64,000 nt of DNA from Neobacillus sp. CF12. GTDB lineage: Bacteria > Bacillota > Bacilli > Bacillales > Cytobacillaceae. Positions 47,054-55,935 of this stretch are shown one piece after another. Each line of letters opens with the position of its first letter. The first letter of the stretch is position 1. The notes beneath the pieces are model-generated. The model ran no database searches. It was not told the origin of the DNA and saw only the letters and a list, made by a program, of their open reading frames with translations. The translations under genes were made by a program, and so were the position numbers. Location: the NCBI RefSeq assembly GCF_030348765.1, contig NZ_JAUCEU010000007.1, positions 800,501-864,500 of the forward strand. The letters are read 5' to 3'.

Positions 47054-47103
47054 GATTTTATCTCCTCCCACTTTACTATAGTGGTTAGATTTTCCATAAT
47101 CTA

Positions 47104-47115
47104 TGATAATTATCA
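47104..47115. promoter_or_regulatory. Short palindrome upstream of the PH-like gene
   Basis: TGATAATTATCA, 50 nt before ATG 47053. It resembles the half-sites of Fur/Per-type 7-1-7 operators but lacks the full spacing. Possible operator only. Confidence 0.3.
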
Positions 47116-47241
47116 TCGTTAAACAATACGCTAAGATAAATTGTAGACATGTATTTTTCTCACATGATGGACTTACTTCTTTCAAACAGCTTGTTTCCTA
47201 AATGGAGCAAGTTTCGGTGCTAAACCAATTACCATATCAAC

Positions 47242-48207
47242 TCATACATGACGATAATCTGGTAAATAATCCTCAACTCGACAAAGAATACAAGCCGAAA
47301 ACCCATCTGCCAGCTTAATAGCTGCTAGTGGTCTCCTAGTTTCTGGATGTAAGATGGAAGTCGTTTCAATAATATGTCCCCAGTAAGGAAGGTCAATTGA
47401 CAGTCGCCGGATAATCTGACGGATATAATCATCACTTACCTCTTGTCCGCATCCATTGGAAGTAATTTCTTGCAACTCCCTATACGTCCTAAAACCTGTA
47501 GTTGTTACTATTCCATATAAGGTATAAAAAGCCTTTGGATTTAACGAGATCGGTTCGAAATCTTGAAAGTGGATTTCCATTCCGTGATCGGATCTTTTTA
47601 ATAGTACTTGGTTTCTATTAAGTTTAAAGTTGATAAATTCATATTCTCCGATCTTTTCTTCTGTTCCATTTTCAATTTTCCGGTAAAACATTTTGTTAAA
47701 GATCTCTTCATCTAGAACGAGAATCTCATTTTTATACCTCTCTATTCTATCGATCTCCAGTTCTGTATACACACTATCCTCAATAAAATTAATCTCCTGA
47801 ATGGCTTCTTTTGCTATTTTGATGCCGCAATTGACCATAAACATGTTCGCAAGCATTCTCTGGGTATCATTTAATTCTTCTTCCAGCGAACCGTCCAATG
47901 CTTTTTCAAAAAAGGAAATGGCTTTCGTATATTCCCTGTTTCGATAATAAAGATAGCCCAGGCGATAATTTGCAACAGGATGGTCTTCCTGCATATGCAG
48001 TGCTTTTTCTAAATATCTTTTTGCTATTTTCGGGTCAGGCTTATCCGCCATTTTAAAATACTCTCCCTGGGAAACAAATAAATTCACCAGTTTCTTGGTT
48101 ATTTCCTTCTCGAGGGTTTTATCTCTTTGTTTTCTAGCCACTCCCAGTATTTCTTTTAATCTTTTTTCTTCCATAAACGGATGGATATCATCATCAAAGT
48201 CCCTCAT
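47242..48207 (-). CDS. TPR-repeat protein with C-terminal helical domain
   Basis: 321 residues. The N-terminal part contains tetratricopeptide repeats (KRYLEKALHMQEDHPVANYR, GYLYYRNREYTKAISFFEKA, about residues 60-130). The C-terminal half ends in a region with winged-helix-like features (TYRELQEITS, SDDYIRQIIRRLSIDLP). AGGTGAATGG precedes ATG 48207. Divergent from the peptidase gene at 48332 with a palindrome between them, so it may be that gene's regulator; inferred. Confidence 0.75.
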   Translation of the reverse strand: MRDFDDDIHPFMEEKRLKEILGVARKQRDKTLEKEITKKLVNLFVSQGEYFKMADKPDPKIAKRYLEKALHMQEDHPVANYRLGYLYYRNREYTKAISFFEKALDGSLEEELNDTQRMLANMFMVNCGIKIAKEAIQEINFIEDSVYTELEIDRIERYKNEILVLDEEIFNKMFYRKIENGTEEKIGEYEFINFKLNRNQVLLKRSDHGMEIHFQDFEPISLNPKAFYTLYGIVTTTGFRTYRELQEITSNGCGQEVSDDYIRQIIRRLSIDLPYWGHIIETTSILHPETRRPLAAIKLADGFSACILCRVEDYLPDYRHV

Positions 48208-48269
48208 TTTCCATTCACCTCTATATGAAAAATTCCCTTTTACTTTGTCAATCTCCTTCTTTTCTTGAT

Positions 48270-48284
48270 GTGACAGTCTGTCAC
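48270..48284. promoter_or_regulatory. 15-bp palindrome in a divergent promoter region
   Basis: GTGACAG-T-CTGTCAC, perfect arms, between the TPR gene and the peptidase gene; TATACT (48296-48301) could be the peptidase -10. A good operator candidate. Confidence 0.55.
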
Positions 48285-48331
48285 GACTGCCTTGCTATAC
48301 TTCGATTATAAACAAAGAGGAGATGATGGGC

Positions 48332-49648
48332 ATGATAAACAAAGAAATTTTATTGGCAAGACACGGACTACAAAAAGAAGATTTGATGAGATCCATAAAT
48401 GGTGAAGTATGTAATGCTGGTAAACTATTGATTGGTACAGGGAAATTGTCTCAAGAAGTCAATGACAAGATTACAGATGAAGATTTTATTTTCTTTCTAC
48501 AAGAATCTGCTAAAACCATCGATTCCCCTGGGCGAGGAATGCTGATTGATCCGGTCCTTGGCGATTTGCCTCTTACTGATTTTGATCCCTATATCCGTGG
48601 AGTGATCCGCTGGATGAACGAACTTGGTATTTATACGTTTGGCAGCTGTGACGGACATGGCAGAGGCGAGGCAAAGATTTTTCTAAAGAACTACCCGAAT
48701 GGAAAGCAACTTGAGCTATTGAAGGCTGCCATACCGCCAAGTCTACGTATCAGAATGGAAGGCAAACATATCCGAGTATTCTATCCCAAGAAAGGACAGT
48801 CACTGTTACTTGAATTCGCTGAAAACCTATATCAAGTTTGGAAAAAACCAAGTTTTCTAAAGGATCTTCAGGCAAATCATTTTAAAGGTTTGCTACTAGA
48901 GTGCTTAAATGTACCGGGTGTAAGCACCGACGAAAAAAGATTTCGTTCAAGGCTGCGAAATAAATTGTCCACTCTTATCGATCATTCCTTTATCGACCGG
49001 AAAGGTAATCTTCTCGGGTTTGTGGAACTTGGAGATGGCCCCACTGTTCTGCTATCCGCTCATTTGGATACCGTTGAAGAAATTGTCGAAGGAAGAGAAA
49101 TTATTGAAGAAAATTCCATTCTTAGAAGCTCAGAAGGAATTCTTGGAGCCGATGACCGAGCAGGAGTTGCAGCGATTCTCGCAATCCTTTCTAGAGTTAA
49201 AAAGACAAATTTTAGCGGAATCTTGAAAGTAGCTTTTACGGTAGAAGAAGAAATTGGCTGCCTTGGATCTCGTGCAATCGACGAGAATTTTATCGAGGAT
49301 GTGGATGCCGCGATTGTGATTGACCGCCGTGGAAATAGGGATATTGTTACATCGTGGAGTAACTATGTACCGTTTTGTCCAGAAGAGTATGGTAGATTAT
49401 TTGAGAAGGCAGGCCAATTAACTGGAATGGACGATTGGAAGATCACTCCAGGTGGTATTAGTGACGCGATGGTTTTTGCGGAGTACGGCATCCCTTCTGT
49501 TAATCTATCAGCCGGCTACCAAAATGAACACAAAGAAACGGAAACAGTGAATTACAAGTCGACATTCGAAACGGTTTTGTTGGTGGAATCGGTGCTACAT
49601 CACCAATTGATTAAACAAAATAGTAACCACGTTATGGAATGGAAGTAA
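48332..49648 (+). CDS. M20/M28-like metallopeptidase with N-terminal extension
   Basis: About 438 residues. The first about 190 residues (FGSCDGHGRGEAKIFLKNYP) match no domain I know. The catalytic part follows: LLSAHLDTVEE (His, Asp), GADDRAGVAAIL (bridging Asp), TVEEEIGCLGS (Glu pair), IDRRGNRD (Asp) and a late SVNLSAGYQNEHKETE (His), the two-zinc peptidase order seen in peptidase T-like enzymes. ATG 48332 is 9 nt from AGAGGAG and preferred over 48323. A fragment of this gene occurs at 21655-21945. Substrate unknown. Confidence 0.82.
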   Translation: MINKEILLARHGLQKEDLMRSINGEVCNAGKLLIGTGKLSQEVNDKITDEDFIFFLQESAKTIDSPGRGMLIDPVLGDLPLTDFDPYIRGVIRWMNELGIYTFGSCDGHGRGEAKIFLKNYPNGKQLELLKAAIPPSLRIRMEGKHIRVFYPKKGQSLLLEFAENLYQVWKKPSFLKDLQANHFKGLLLECLNVPGVSTDEKRFRSRLRNKLSTLIDHSFIDRKGNLLGFVELGDGPTVLLSAHLDTVEEIVEGREIIEENSILRSSEGILGADDRAGVAAILAILSRVKKTNFSGILKVAFTVEEEIGCLGSRAIDENFIEDVDAAIVIDRRGNRDIVTSWSNYVPFCPEEYGRLFEKAGQLTGMDDWKITPGGISDAMVFAEYGIPSVNLSAGYQNEHKETETVNYKSTFETVLLVESVLHHQLIKQNSNHVMEWK

Positions 49649-49685
49649 AGTTTTCAAGACTTTAAGAAAAAAATCCAATAATAAT

Positions 49686-49733
49686 AAGCCGTTTAACATA
49701 GGAGATATAACTTAAATGTTAAACGGCTTTTTC
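49686..49733. terminator. Strong bidirectional terminator
   Basis: AAGCCGTTTAACAT/ATGTTAAACGGCTT (14 bp) followed by TTTCTC; downstream of the peptidase gene. Confidence 0.85.
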
Positions 49734-49767
49734 TCTATATGCTTAAACAAATGTGGCGCTAGTTCAA

Positions 49768-50325
49768 TTACAATTTCCAGATTCGATTTACTTCTTTTAG
49801 TGTCGTTCCATTAAAAGTTAATTTATAAATGTCTGGCATATGAAGTTCTTTCCAAAAAGTAAAATCATATTTTTTATCAAAGAAATTCATGATTAGAACC
49901 ATTATATTACCGTGTGTTCCTACTATAATGTTTTTACCTTCATACCTTTCTAAAACCTTTAAAGTTGCTTCAACTCCTCGTTTCTGTGCAATAATATTGG
50001 ATTCTCCGCCTTCCCAAGAAAAGGCAGGTTCCTCCCAAACTTTAGTGACAGCTAAAGCAAAATTCTCAATAGGACCTTCAGACAGTATCCGTTCCTTAAA
50101 ACTATTCTCAATTATAACTTCTTTACCAAAAAAATCTGCGACACCTTCGACTGTTTGAACTGCCCTTTTGTATGGACTTGAAATCACATAATCTATATTT
50201 TCCTTTTTTAGAATTTGAGTAATTAGTTCTGCGTCAGTTTGACCTTTTTCTGATAAGGGTCTTCTTAATTCATCAGGTGTATATGTTGAATGAGCGTGTC
50301 GTACGAAAAAAAGGTTAGTTAGCAA
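49768..50325 (-). CDS. Histidine phosphatase family protein
   Basis: 185 residues. The RHG-like motif FVRHAHST has the catalytic His; YVISSPYKRAVQTVEGVA gives the phosphate-pocket Arg, and IIVGTHGNIM the second His. It belongs to the phosphoglycerate-mutase-like phosphatases; substrate unknown. The start is TTG 50325 behind GGGGAGAGG. Common accessory gene in Bacillus. Confidence 0.88.
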   Translation of the reverse strand: MLTNLFFVRHAHSTYTPDELRRPLSEKGQTDAELITQILKKENIDYVISSPYKRAVQTVEGVADFFGKEVIIENSFKERILSEGPIENFALAVTKVWEEPAFSWEGGESNIIAQKRGVEATLKVLERYEGKNIIVGTHGNIMVLIMNFFDKKYDFTFWKELHMPDIYKLTFNGTTLKEVNRIWKL

Positions 50326-50460
50326 ATTTAGCCTCTCCCCTATTAATTCCTTATTACTCTAAAAGGATAAATTCAACATATGTAGTTATTTTCCTTCTTT
50401 CCCGAACCTGCTCCTTTACTTCAATAAGAAAAAGCAATTAGTGAATGAAGGACAAAAAAA

Positions 50461-50489
50461 TCCCTTTCTTATTAACAGAAAGGGAAAAT
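50461..50489 (-). terminator. Terminator of the DUF7916-like gene
   Basis: CCCTTTCT/AGAAAGGG hairpin immediately downstream of the gene ending at 50499, followed by TTTTTTTG-like sequence on the minus strand. Confidence 0.75.
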
Positions 50490-50498
50490 CAAATTTTA

Positions 50499-51440
50499 TT
50501 ATCTTAAAGCAGATGCAGCCATTCTGATATAAGTATGCCTCTTACCCCTAACCGTAATCGAAAGGGTTTGAATATTTTCAGGTAATGCCATACCAGAATA
50601 CCCCGCATCCCCGATATGAAAAATATCTACTCCTGCTCGTTTCGAGCTTAACGCAATTGCACGGATTGTTTCTTCATCTGCACCTTCTTGACTGGTGCCA
50701 ATTGCCGCTAGGGTTAACGCCCCTTTACTTTTAACGTTTTCGATTGCATGAGCAAGAGTTTCCTCACGAACACCAGGGACGGTTCCTGGTGCGGGGAAGA
50801 GAATGACGTCTGCCCCTGCGTCTGCAAAGCGAGAAAATGCATCTAAATCAAATACGCTTCCTGCCGTTCCAGCATTATGCATTTTCCCCGCTATGATCAG
50901 CCCTCCAAAATGTTTATTCGCCAATGTAATCGCCTGTTCAATTTTCTCATTGGTCACCCCTGATTTTGGGTTACCCGTTAAACAAATAAAATCACAACCC
51001 AATTGCTTTGCCATTGCAAGTGAATTCTCAGTTGCTGTACGTCCTTCCGGCAATGAATGTAATTTTTCTAAGGAGTTCGCATTCGCATCAACAGGTTCAA
51101 GATTAATGCCGACTGGCAGGCCCGTTAGTTCTTTGATTTTATGTATGATTTTTTCATCTACTTCACTGCCTGAAACATTGGGTTGAAAAATGCTGTATGA
51201 ATCCACACCATTTACTTTAGGGTTCATCACATCGAACAAGTTCAGTAATATCATATCCGCTCCGAATGCCTTCATCACTTCCGGGTTGGAAACCTCAGGA
51301 AGCAAGGGTTGTGATGTCACGACCGTTTCAGCCAATATCGTTCTACCTTCTGCTGCACGAATTGCCTGTTTTAAATCTTCCCTGCCCATTTGCCGAAAAT
51401 CAGAACCTCTACAATCTAATATCCTTTTCATTTCATTCAC
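50499..51440 (-). CDS. TIM-barrel protein, PEP-phosphonomutase-like (DUF7916-like)
   Basis: 313 residues in alternating strand/helix pattern: FGADMILLNLFDVMNP, GLPVGINLEPVDANA, GCDFICLTGNPKSGVTNEKI, FADAGADVILFPAPGTVPGV and DIFHIGDAGYSGMALPENIQ. This is a (beta/alpha)8 fold; related Firmicute proteins are labelled haloacid dehalogenase-like or PEP phosphonomutase, now DUF7916. No PTS genes are next to it here. Enzyme activity unknown. Confidence 0.65.
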   Translation of the reverse strand: MNEMKRILDCRGSDFRQMGREDLKQAIRAAEGRTILAETVVTSQPLLPEVSNPEVMKAFGADMILLNLFDVMNPKVNGVDSYSIFQPNVSGSEVDEKIIHKIKELTGLPVGINLEPVDANANSLEKLHSLPEGRTATENSLAMAKQLGCDFICLTGNPKSGVTNEKIEQAITLANKHFGGLIIAGKMHNAGTAGSVFDLDAFSRFADAGADVILFPAPGTVPGVREETLAHAIENVKSKGALTLAAIGTSQEGADEETIRAIALSSKRAGVDIFHIGDAGYSGMALPENIQTLSITVRGKRHTYIRMAASALR

Positions 51441-51553
51441 CTCTTTTATTTATTCTGTTATCTTAGTATTTCAACAGGAGATCATTCCCTCAATCTCTTT
51501 TTATAAAAATGTGAAATTGGAAGACGGACCAAAACTTTTGGTATTTTGTGATG

Positions 51554-52711
51554 TTAATCACCATTCTCATAAGTCTTTATTTCTTTCACTGCCCAATCCA
51601 ATATTTCATAGAAATTCTTTCTAGCTTCTTCCGTTTTTAATTTTTCCCATGAAAACGAAGGACGTTTGTTTAAGCTATCATCTGTAAGTTCAACACCCAA
51701 TAATACTTTTAATTTTGATTGGAACTCCATTCTCTTTTCCAAATCTGAGAATGGCGGATGAAACTTCAAATGCTGAAATTGGAGTTCAAATGCACCATAT
51801 GTCCACATACAAAATAGATTATGACTATTTATACCATCATATAAAAAGAAAATAGAGCCACTTTTTTGACCCTGCCCATACCATATCCGATAAGTGCCGC
51901 TTGAAAGATGATTGAAAATATCCTGGTAGACTTCTCTTGCCTCACTTCCTAGTTTATTGCTAATTTCATTCATAAACAAATCTTCATTCCATTGGTGCTT
52001 TTGTGCAGGCTTCCTCGTTAGTATGGCATTGGAGGTTAAACCAATCACCTGCGGTACAAGTGTTTTTAGATTATTTTCTACATTTAGGTATTGTCTAATT
52101 TCAATACCTAGGACCTCGGATTTTGTCATCTGGTCATTCATAAACTCAATGATTCTTCTTAGTTCCTCTGGAATCTCATCTGCTACAAATAACATTCGGA
52201 TTACACCATTACGCAGATTCTCCTGAACCTTGGACCAGAATTCTTCAATGTCAGCCTCGTTTTCTGCTTCAATGCCTAGTAAATCGTTCAGAACCTGAAT
52301 CGAATTTTTCCCATCTTTTACATACTTTTCAATAAAAGCAGATTGAATGGATTCCATTGGCCAGTACTTGGTGGCATTTGCTGCATAATCCATCATCTGT
52401 CCCACGACTTCTCTTCGAATTCGGGTATCTGAGCTCCGCTTTACCTCAATGAATGTCGGAATACTGTCCTGATCAATGAAGAAATGATCAATGCGCCATT
52501 GGGAAGTTGCGTTCATTCCCGAGGGTATCCCAAACTCTCTAGCAATTGGCAGCCATCTTCTTGGGTTATCCCGATTCATTTGATCACCCGCAAGCAGATC
52601 AGGATAGCTATCTAAAAGTTTTTGAAGAATCTCCTCCGAGTCGTAAGACGTCTCTTGCATTTTCAGTAACTTGTTATCTTCCTTGATAATAAAAATACTG
52701 CCCTTATGCAT
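51554..52711 (-). CDS. PD-(D/E)XK nuclease-like protein, candidate solitary restriction factor
   Basis: 385 residues from ATG 52711 (GGAGG upstream). The N-terminal domain shows a restriction-endonuclease-like core: WRIDHFFID (Asp about 75), TFIEVKRSSD (E89-V-K91) and EVVGQMMDYAAN with the Gln helix, like RecB/Mrr-type nucleases. The C-terminal about 200 residues include GTYRIWYGQGQKSGSIFFLY and are unassigned. It stands alone among metabolic genes. Could be a host defence or DNA repair nuclease; motif assignment is good, role inferred. Confidence 0.7.
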   Translation of the reverse strand: MHKGSIFIIKEDNKLLKMQETSYDSEEILQKLLDSYPDLLAGDQMNRDNPRRWLPIAREFGIPSGMNATSQWRIDHFFIDQDSIPTFIEVKRSSDTRIRREVVGQMMDYAANATKYWPMESIQSAFIEKYVKDGKNSIQVLNDLLGIEAENEADIEEFWSKVQENLRNGVIRMLFVADEIPEELRRIIEFMNDQMTKSEVLGIEIRQYLNVENNLKTLVPQVIGLTSNAILTRKPAQKHQWNEDLFMNEISNKLGSEAREVYQDIFNHLSSGTYRIWYGQGQKSGSIFFLYDGINSHNLFCMWTYGAFELQFQHLKFHPPFSDLEKRMEFQSKLKVLLGVELTDDSLNKRPSFSWEKLKTEEARKNFYEILDWAVKEIKTYENGD

Positions 52712-52958
52712 CAACCTGACCTCCATTCCAATCGATCTTAATACTTGACTCGCAATAGGGTAATATAAGCAGCGACCGCCTGCTTTTTACACATTTCACC
52801 TCTCAAAACTTATACTAACACTATTTTTGTAATAATTTTATCTTACCAAAATATTGAAAGGTTACCTACTATTGACTTATTGTACGAGAATAAAGGCACC
52901 GGATACACCGCTGCCTCTTCATGACTTATACCACTAATATGAAAGATTCTGCTTCATT

Positions 52959-53249
52959 TTATTGTTCATTATATAAAGCCTTTTTCCATTTCTTATAGAA
53001 ATAAATAATAAAGATCGAAATAGAAACAATACCTAACCATACAATCCCAAGTTTAAGATTTCGCTCTTTCCTGCCTTGTTCAAAATGTTTCCGGTATAGT
53101 TCTTCTCCACCGTTATCACTTACTTCATACGGGATATCCAATGTGTTCCCTTTATTCCCTTCATGATAAGCTTGCTCATTATAGGTTGTAATCCCCGAGT
53201 TGTCATGCATCACATCATGTAACTTTCTTACCCAAAAGAAATTTGTCAT
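52959..53249 (-). CDS. Doubtful small tail-anchored membrane protein
   Basis: About 96 codons. A polar stretch is followed by one C-terminal helix LKLGIVWLGIVSISIFIIYF and a basic tail KKWKKALYNEQ. No clear ribosome site for any start. It could be the 3' remnant of a longer gene. Kept at low confidence because the hydrophobic helix with basic flank looks genuine. Confidence 0.35.
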   Translation of the reverse strand: MTNFFWVRKLHDVMHDNSGITTYNEQAYHEGNKGNTLDIPYEVSDNGGEELYRKHFEQGRKERNLKLGIVWLGIVSISIFIIYFYKKWKKALYNEQ

Positions 53250-53335
53250 TTTAAAAATATGGAATATCCTACAACAATTCACTTTAACGTGTTAGGATAG
53301 GAATGTACGTTCTGAAACAGGAGAGTTAAAATAAC

Positions 53336-53908
53336 ATGTTAAAGAATAAAGAAGATTTAATAAAACTAATCCGCAGCGATGAAATAATGATGGAGATTAT
53401 TATGATTGTAAGCACACTGAATTTACCTGACTGGTGGATATGTGCAGGATTTGTGCGTTCAAAAATCTGGGATACACTGCATGGATTTAGTGAAAGAACT
53501 GAGCTCCCAGATGTCGATGTCATCTATTTTGATAACAAAAACATGGATGAGAATTTTGAAAAAGAATTAGAGAAAAATCTAGTAACTATGATGCCTACTA
53601 TACCTTGGTCCGTGAAAAATCAAGCAAGAATGCACATCATGAATGACCTTCCTTCCTATACTTCTTCGGAAGATGCTATTTCGAGGTTTCCAGAAACTGC
53701 AACAGCTCTAGGAGTGAAACTCGATAAGGAAAATAATTTAGTTCTTACTACTCCCTGGGGGTTAGATGATGTTATCAATTTAGAGGTGAAACCGACTCCC
53801 TATTTTACGGAAACTAAAGAACTAGCTGCCATTTACGAGGAGCGAATTAAAAGAAAGAATTGGAAGTCTATTTGGCATAAGATTAAAGTCCACCAACTCC
53901 ATTTGTAG
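53336..53908 (+). CDS. Nucleotidyltransferase-like protein (NTP_transf_6/DUF925 type)
   Basis: 190 residues. The hallmark is WWICAGFVRSKIWDTLHGF followed by LPDVDVIYFD, where the D-x-D pair of the nucleotidyltransferase fold lies, and INLEVKPTPYF later. The family is widespread in bacteria with unknown substrate. The region starts with MLKNKEDLIKLIRSDEIMME. A terminator lies 45 nt downstream. Intact single gene. Confidence 0.82.
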   Translation: MLKNKEDLIKLIRSDEIMMEIIMIVSTLNLPDWWICAGFVRSKIWDTLHGFSERTELPDVDVIYFDNKNMDENFEKELEKNLVTMMPTIPWSVKNQARMHIMNDLPSYTSSEDAISRFPETATALGVKLDKENNLVLTTPWGLDDVINLEVKPTPYFTETKELAAIYEERIKRKNWKSIWHKIKVHQLHL

Positions 53909-53951
53909 AATGCCTCCCGAAAACCGAATGATAACAGACAGTATAAAAAAT

Positions 53952-53975
53952 AGCCTAGTCCCAATGAACTAGGCT
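53952..53975 (+). terminator. Hairpin terminator
   Basis: AGCCTAGT/ACTAGGCT with an 8-nt loop after the nucleotidyltransferase gene; weak T-run (GTATACTTT). Confidence 0.7.
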
Positions 53976-54081
53976 GTATACTTTATTTATTTCGAAGGGT
54001 TATAGAACTAATACCCTCTCTATGATAGTAAAATACAAATAGCTTATTTCACGATTACCATATAAACCGTAGTTTGATATC

Positions 54082-54396
54082 CTATATTGCTGTTCTACGA
54101 CGATATACCACCAAATTAATTGTATTTAATAGGATGGTAACGGTAAGAAGAACTATTGAAGCGGTCACCGTGGCACCCGTAGTGTCCATAAGTGCAGTCT
54201 AATCCTTACTCTTTACTAGGTGATAGTGATAATAAATCTGGAAACATAACGAAATAGCACACGAACTTATGCTTACTATGGAAAAAATGGCCCATTTCTT
54301 ATGGTTATGCTTTTCATTTCTTATTAGATTGATTATAGGAAGTATCCAAGCAATGAGTCCAAGTATAAGACTACCAAGATTAAATAAACCAATCAT
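54082..54396 (-). pseudogene. Small membrane protein gene with in-frame amber stop
   Basis: The frame begins MIGLFNLGSLILGLIAWILP and is interrupted at LVKSKD by TAG (54199-54201), where related Bacillus proteins have Trp (DW). It then continues in frame with ALMDTTGATVTASIVLLTVT and NTINLVVYRRRTAI to TAG 54082. Restored length 104 residues, three membrane helices. A single TGG to TAG change explains the break; a sequencing error or readthrough is possible. Confidence 0.7.
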
Positions 54397-54465
54397 ATCT
54401 ATTCCCCTTTTTATTTATTGTATAGTCTCCTGTACACGTATCAAAAATAGAAGATCACGCTCAGT

Positions 54466-54990
54466 TTAGTCATGTAAATAGTGGTTTTCGAGTTGAGACA
54501 AAACTTGCTTGTTGAAAGGGAAATTTCCTAATTGTACTTCTTCTTTTAACTTTGCTAGTGCATTAACAGCCTCATTCTTTAATTCTACTGGATAGTTATA
54601 TTTAATACTATTTAACTCAAATTCATCCTCGTCCACTACTTTCCAATCTTTATTCTTTTCCTGAATATAATCTAAATCTAAATCAATAAAGCTTATTTCA
54701 CCATTATGAAAGTCGGATGGTTTTGCTACATTACAATATGCAGAAACAACCTTTCCCTCTTCAATTTCCAACGCAGCAGTGAACCATTCGCGTAAAGAAA
54801 AAAATTCTAATGAGGTGTTATTGACAGTAAATACCTTATTTTTGGTATGATGAACCAATTTCCGGCCAGGTTTACATAAGACGAGTACATAATCTGGAGT
54901 GTGGCGAAGTAGTTCGCCTTCCCACTCATAGTGGAGAATATCAGGGTATTTAAGAGCCTTAATTTTTATAATTTTACTCAATCTAATCAT
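54466..54990 (-). CDS. DUF402 family protein, nucleoside phosphatase-like
   Basis: About 174 residues. The DUF402/FomD-like barrel is recognised from KYPDILHYEWEGELL, the residues around SLREWFTAALEIEEGKVVSA, and YCNVAKPSDFHNGEISFIDL with DLDLDYI metal-binding acidic residues. Bacillus YgaC/Ntdp relatives hydrolyse nucleoside di- and triphosphates. Start ATG 54990 or the ATG just before it. Single gene. Confidence 0.78.
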   Translation of the reverse strand: MIRLSKIIKIKALKYPDILHYEWEGELLRHTPDYVLVLCKPGRKLVHHTKNKVFTVNNTSLEFFSLREWFTAALEIEEGKVVSAYCNVAKPSDFHNGEISFIDLDLDYIQEKNKDWKVVDEDEFELNSIKYNYPVELKNEAVNALAKLKEEVQLGNFPFNKQVLSQLENHYLHD

Positions 54991-55199
54991 CCTCAATCAT
55001 ATATTAAACTTTTGGTATTCATATATTTTACTATAAAACTAGCTATATTTTCCAAAAATCCCCCTTTCGTATTTCGGAGAATCCTTTTTTTGAAGTAGAT
55101 TAAATACTTAAAAAGTATATTTTGTACCGAACCCCTTTGTATGTTAATACTAAAAATACCCATATTATAGGTAAGAGAATATTTAGAGGATGATTTCCG

Positions 55200-55712
55200 A
55201 TGTTATATATCTATAATGATTTCGCTGGGACCCACTCCACTGCTTTGGCAGCTGCCTACCATTTGAAACAATTGCCGCAATCAGAAAGAAAACTGACGAA
55301 GGAAGAAATCCTTCATGTCCCATATTTTAATCAATTAACGAAAAAGGATTTTGGAAAACTTCTTTTTCATGGAATTGATGAGGAAGGTAACTCCGTTTAT
55401 ACCATTGGACGTAAACGAAACAAATATGTGGTGCCTGCAATGCAAGATTTGGCGTTGGTCTTTCAGAAAAAATTTCATGTAAACGAAAAGCTTGTCTTTT
55501 CAAATACCTCCCCAACTGTTCCTTTGGCCATGTCCCTTGGGGGATTGTTTTCAAGAAAGCTGAATATTGATGTCATTGGCGTCCCTTTATTAGTGGTCGG
55601 TGCCAAACAATGCTGTGATAATATTTACCGGTTGGTGGAGAATACGAAGCATGTCGCTGCCACCTCTCCCAATGAAAATGTGATTATTTTAGAAAATGAA
55701 AAGTACAAGTAA
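55200..55712 (+). CDS. DUF3189 family protein
   Basis: 170 residues starting MLYIYNDFAGTHSTALAAAY, the family's N-terminal signature, with later FGKLLFHGIDEEGNSVYTIG and GVPLLVVGAKQCCDNIYRLV. P-loop-like appearance without a true Walker A. Function unknown. No close ribosome site stronger than GAGGATGATTTCCG before the ATG. Confidence 0.8.
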   Translation: MLYIYNDFAGTHSTALAAAYHLKQLPQSERKLTKEEILHVPYFNQLTKKDFGKLLFHGIDEEGNSVYTIGRKRNKYVVPAMQDLALVFQKKFHVNEKLVFSNTSPTVPLAMSLGGLFSRKLNIDVIGVPLLVVGAKQCCDNIYRLVENTKHVAATSPNENVIILENEKYK

Positions 55713-55935
55713 AACTACTAAAGGTGAGGAATCATGTCTACGTATCGTATAGAATTCGTGAACGTATACTAATCACTTTACATTCAGAATCATTTTTATC
55801 TATTGTCGAAACTTCCTGCTGAAAAAATAAGAAATGGACTTCCAGAGGAAGCCCACCACACGATCTAACTTGTATATATAATATAAATAAACTCTGGTGA
55901 GATTTTCTGTTTCTTCCGCTCCAATATAAGATCTA

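Noticed and set aside
47104..47115. True Fur box
   Set aside because: Half-sites are fused without the 7-1-7 spacing; listed only as a low-confidence palindrome.
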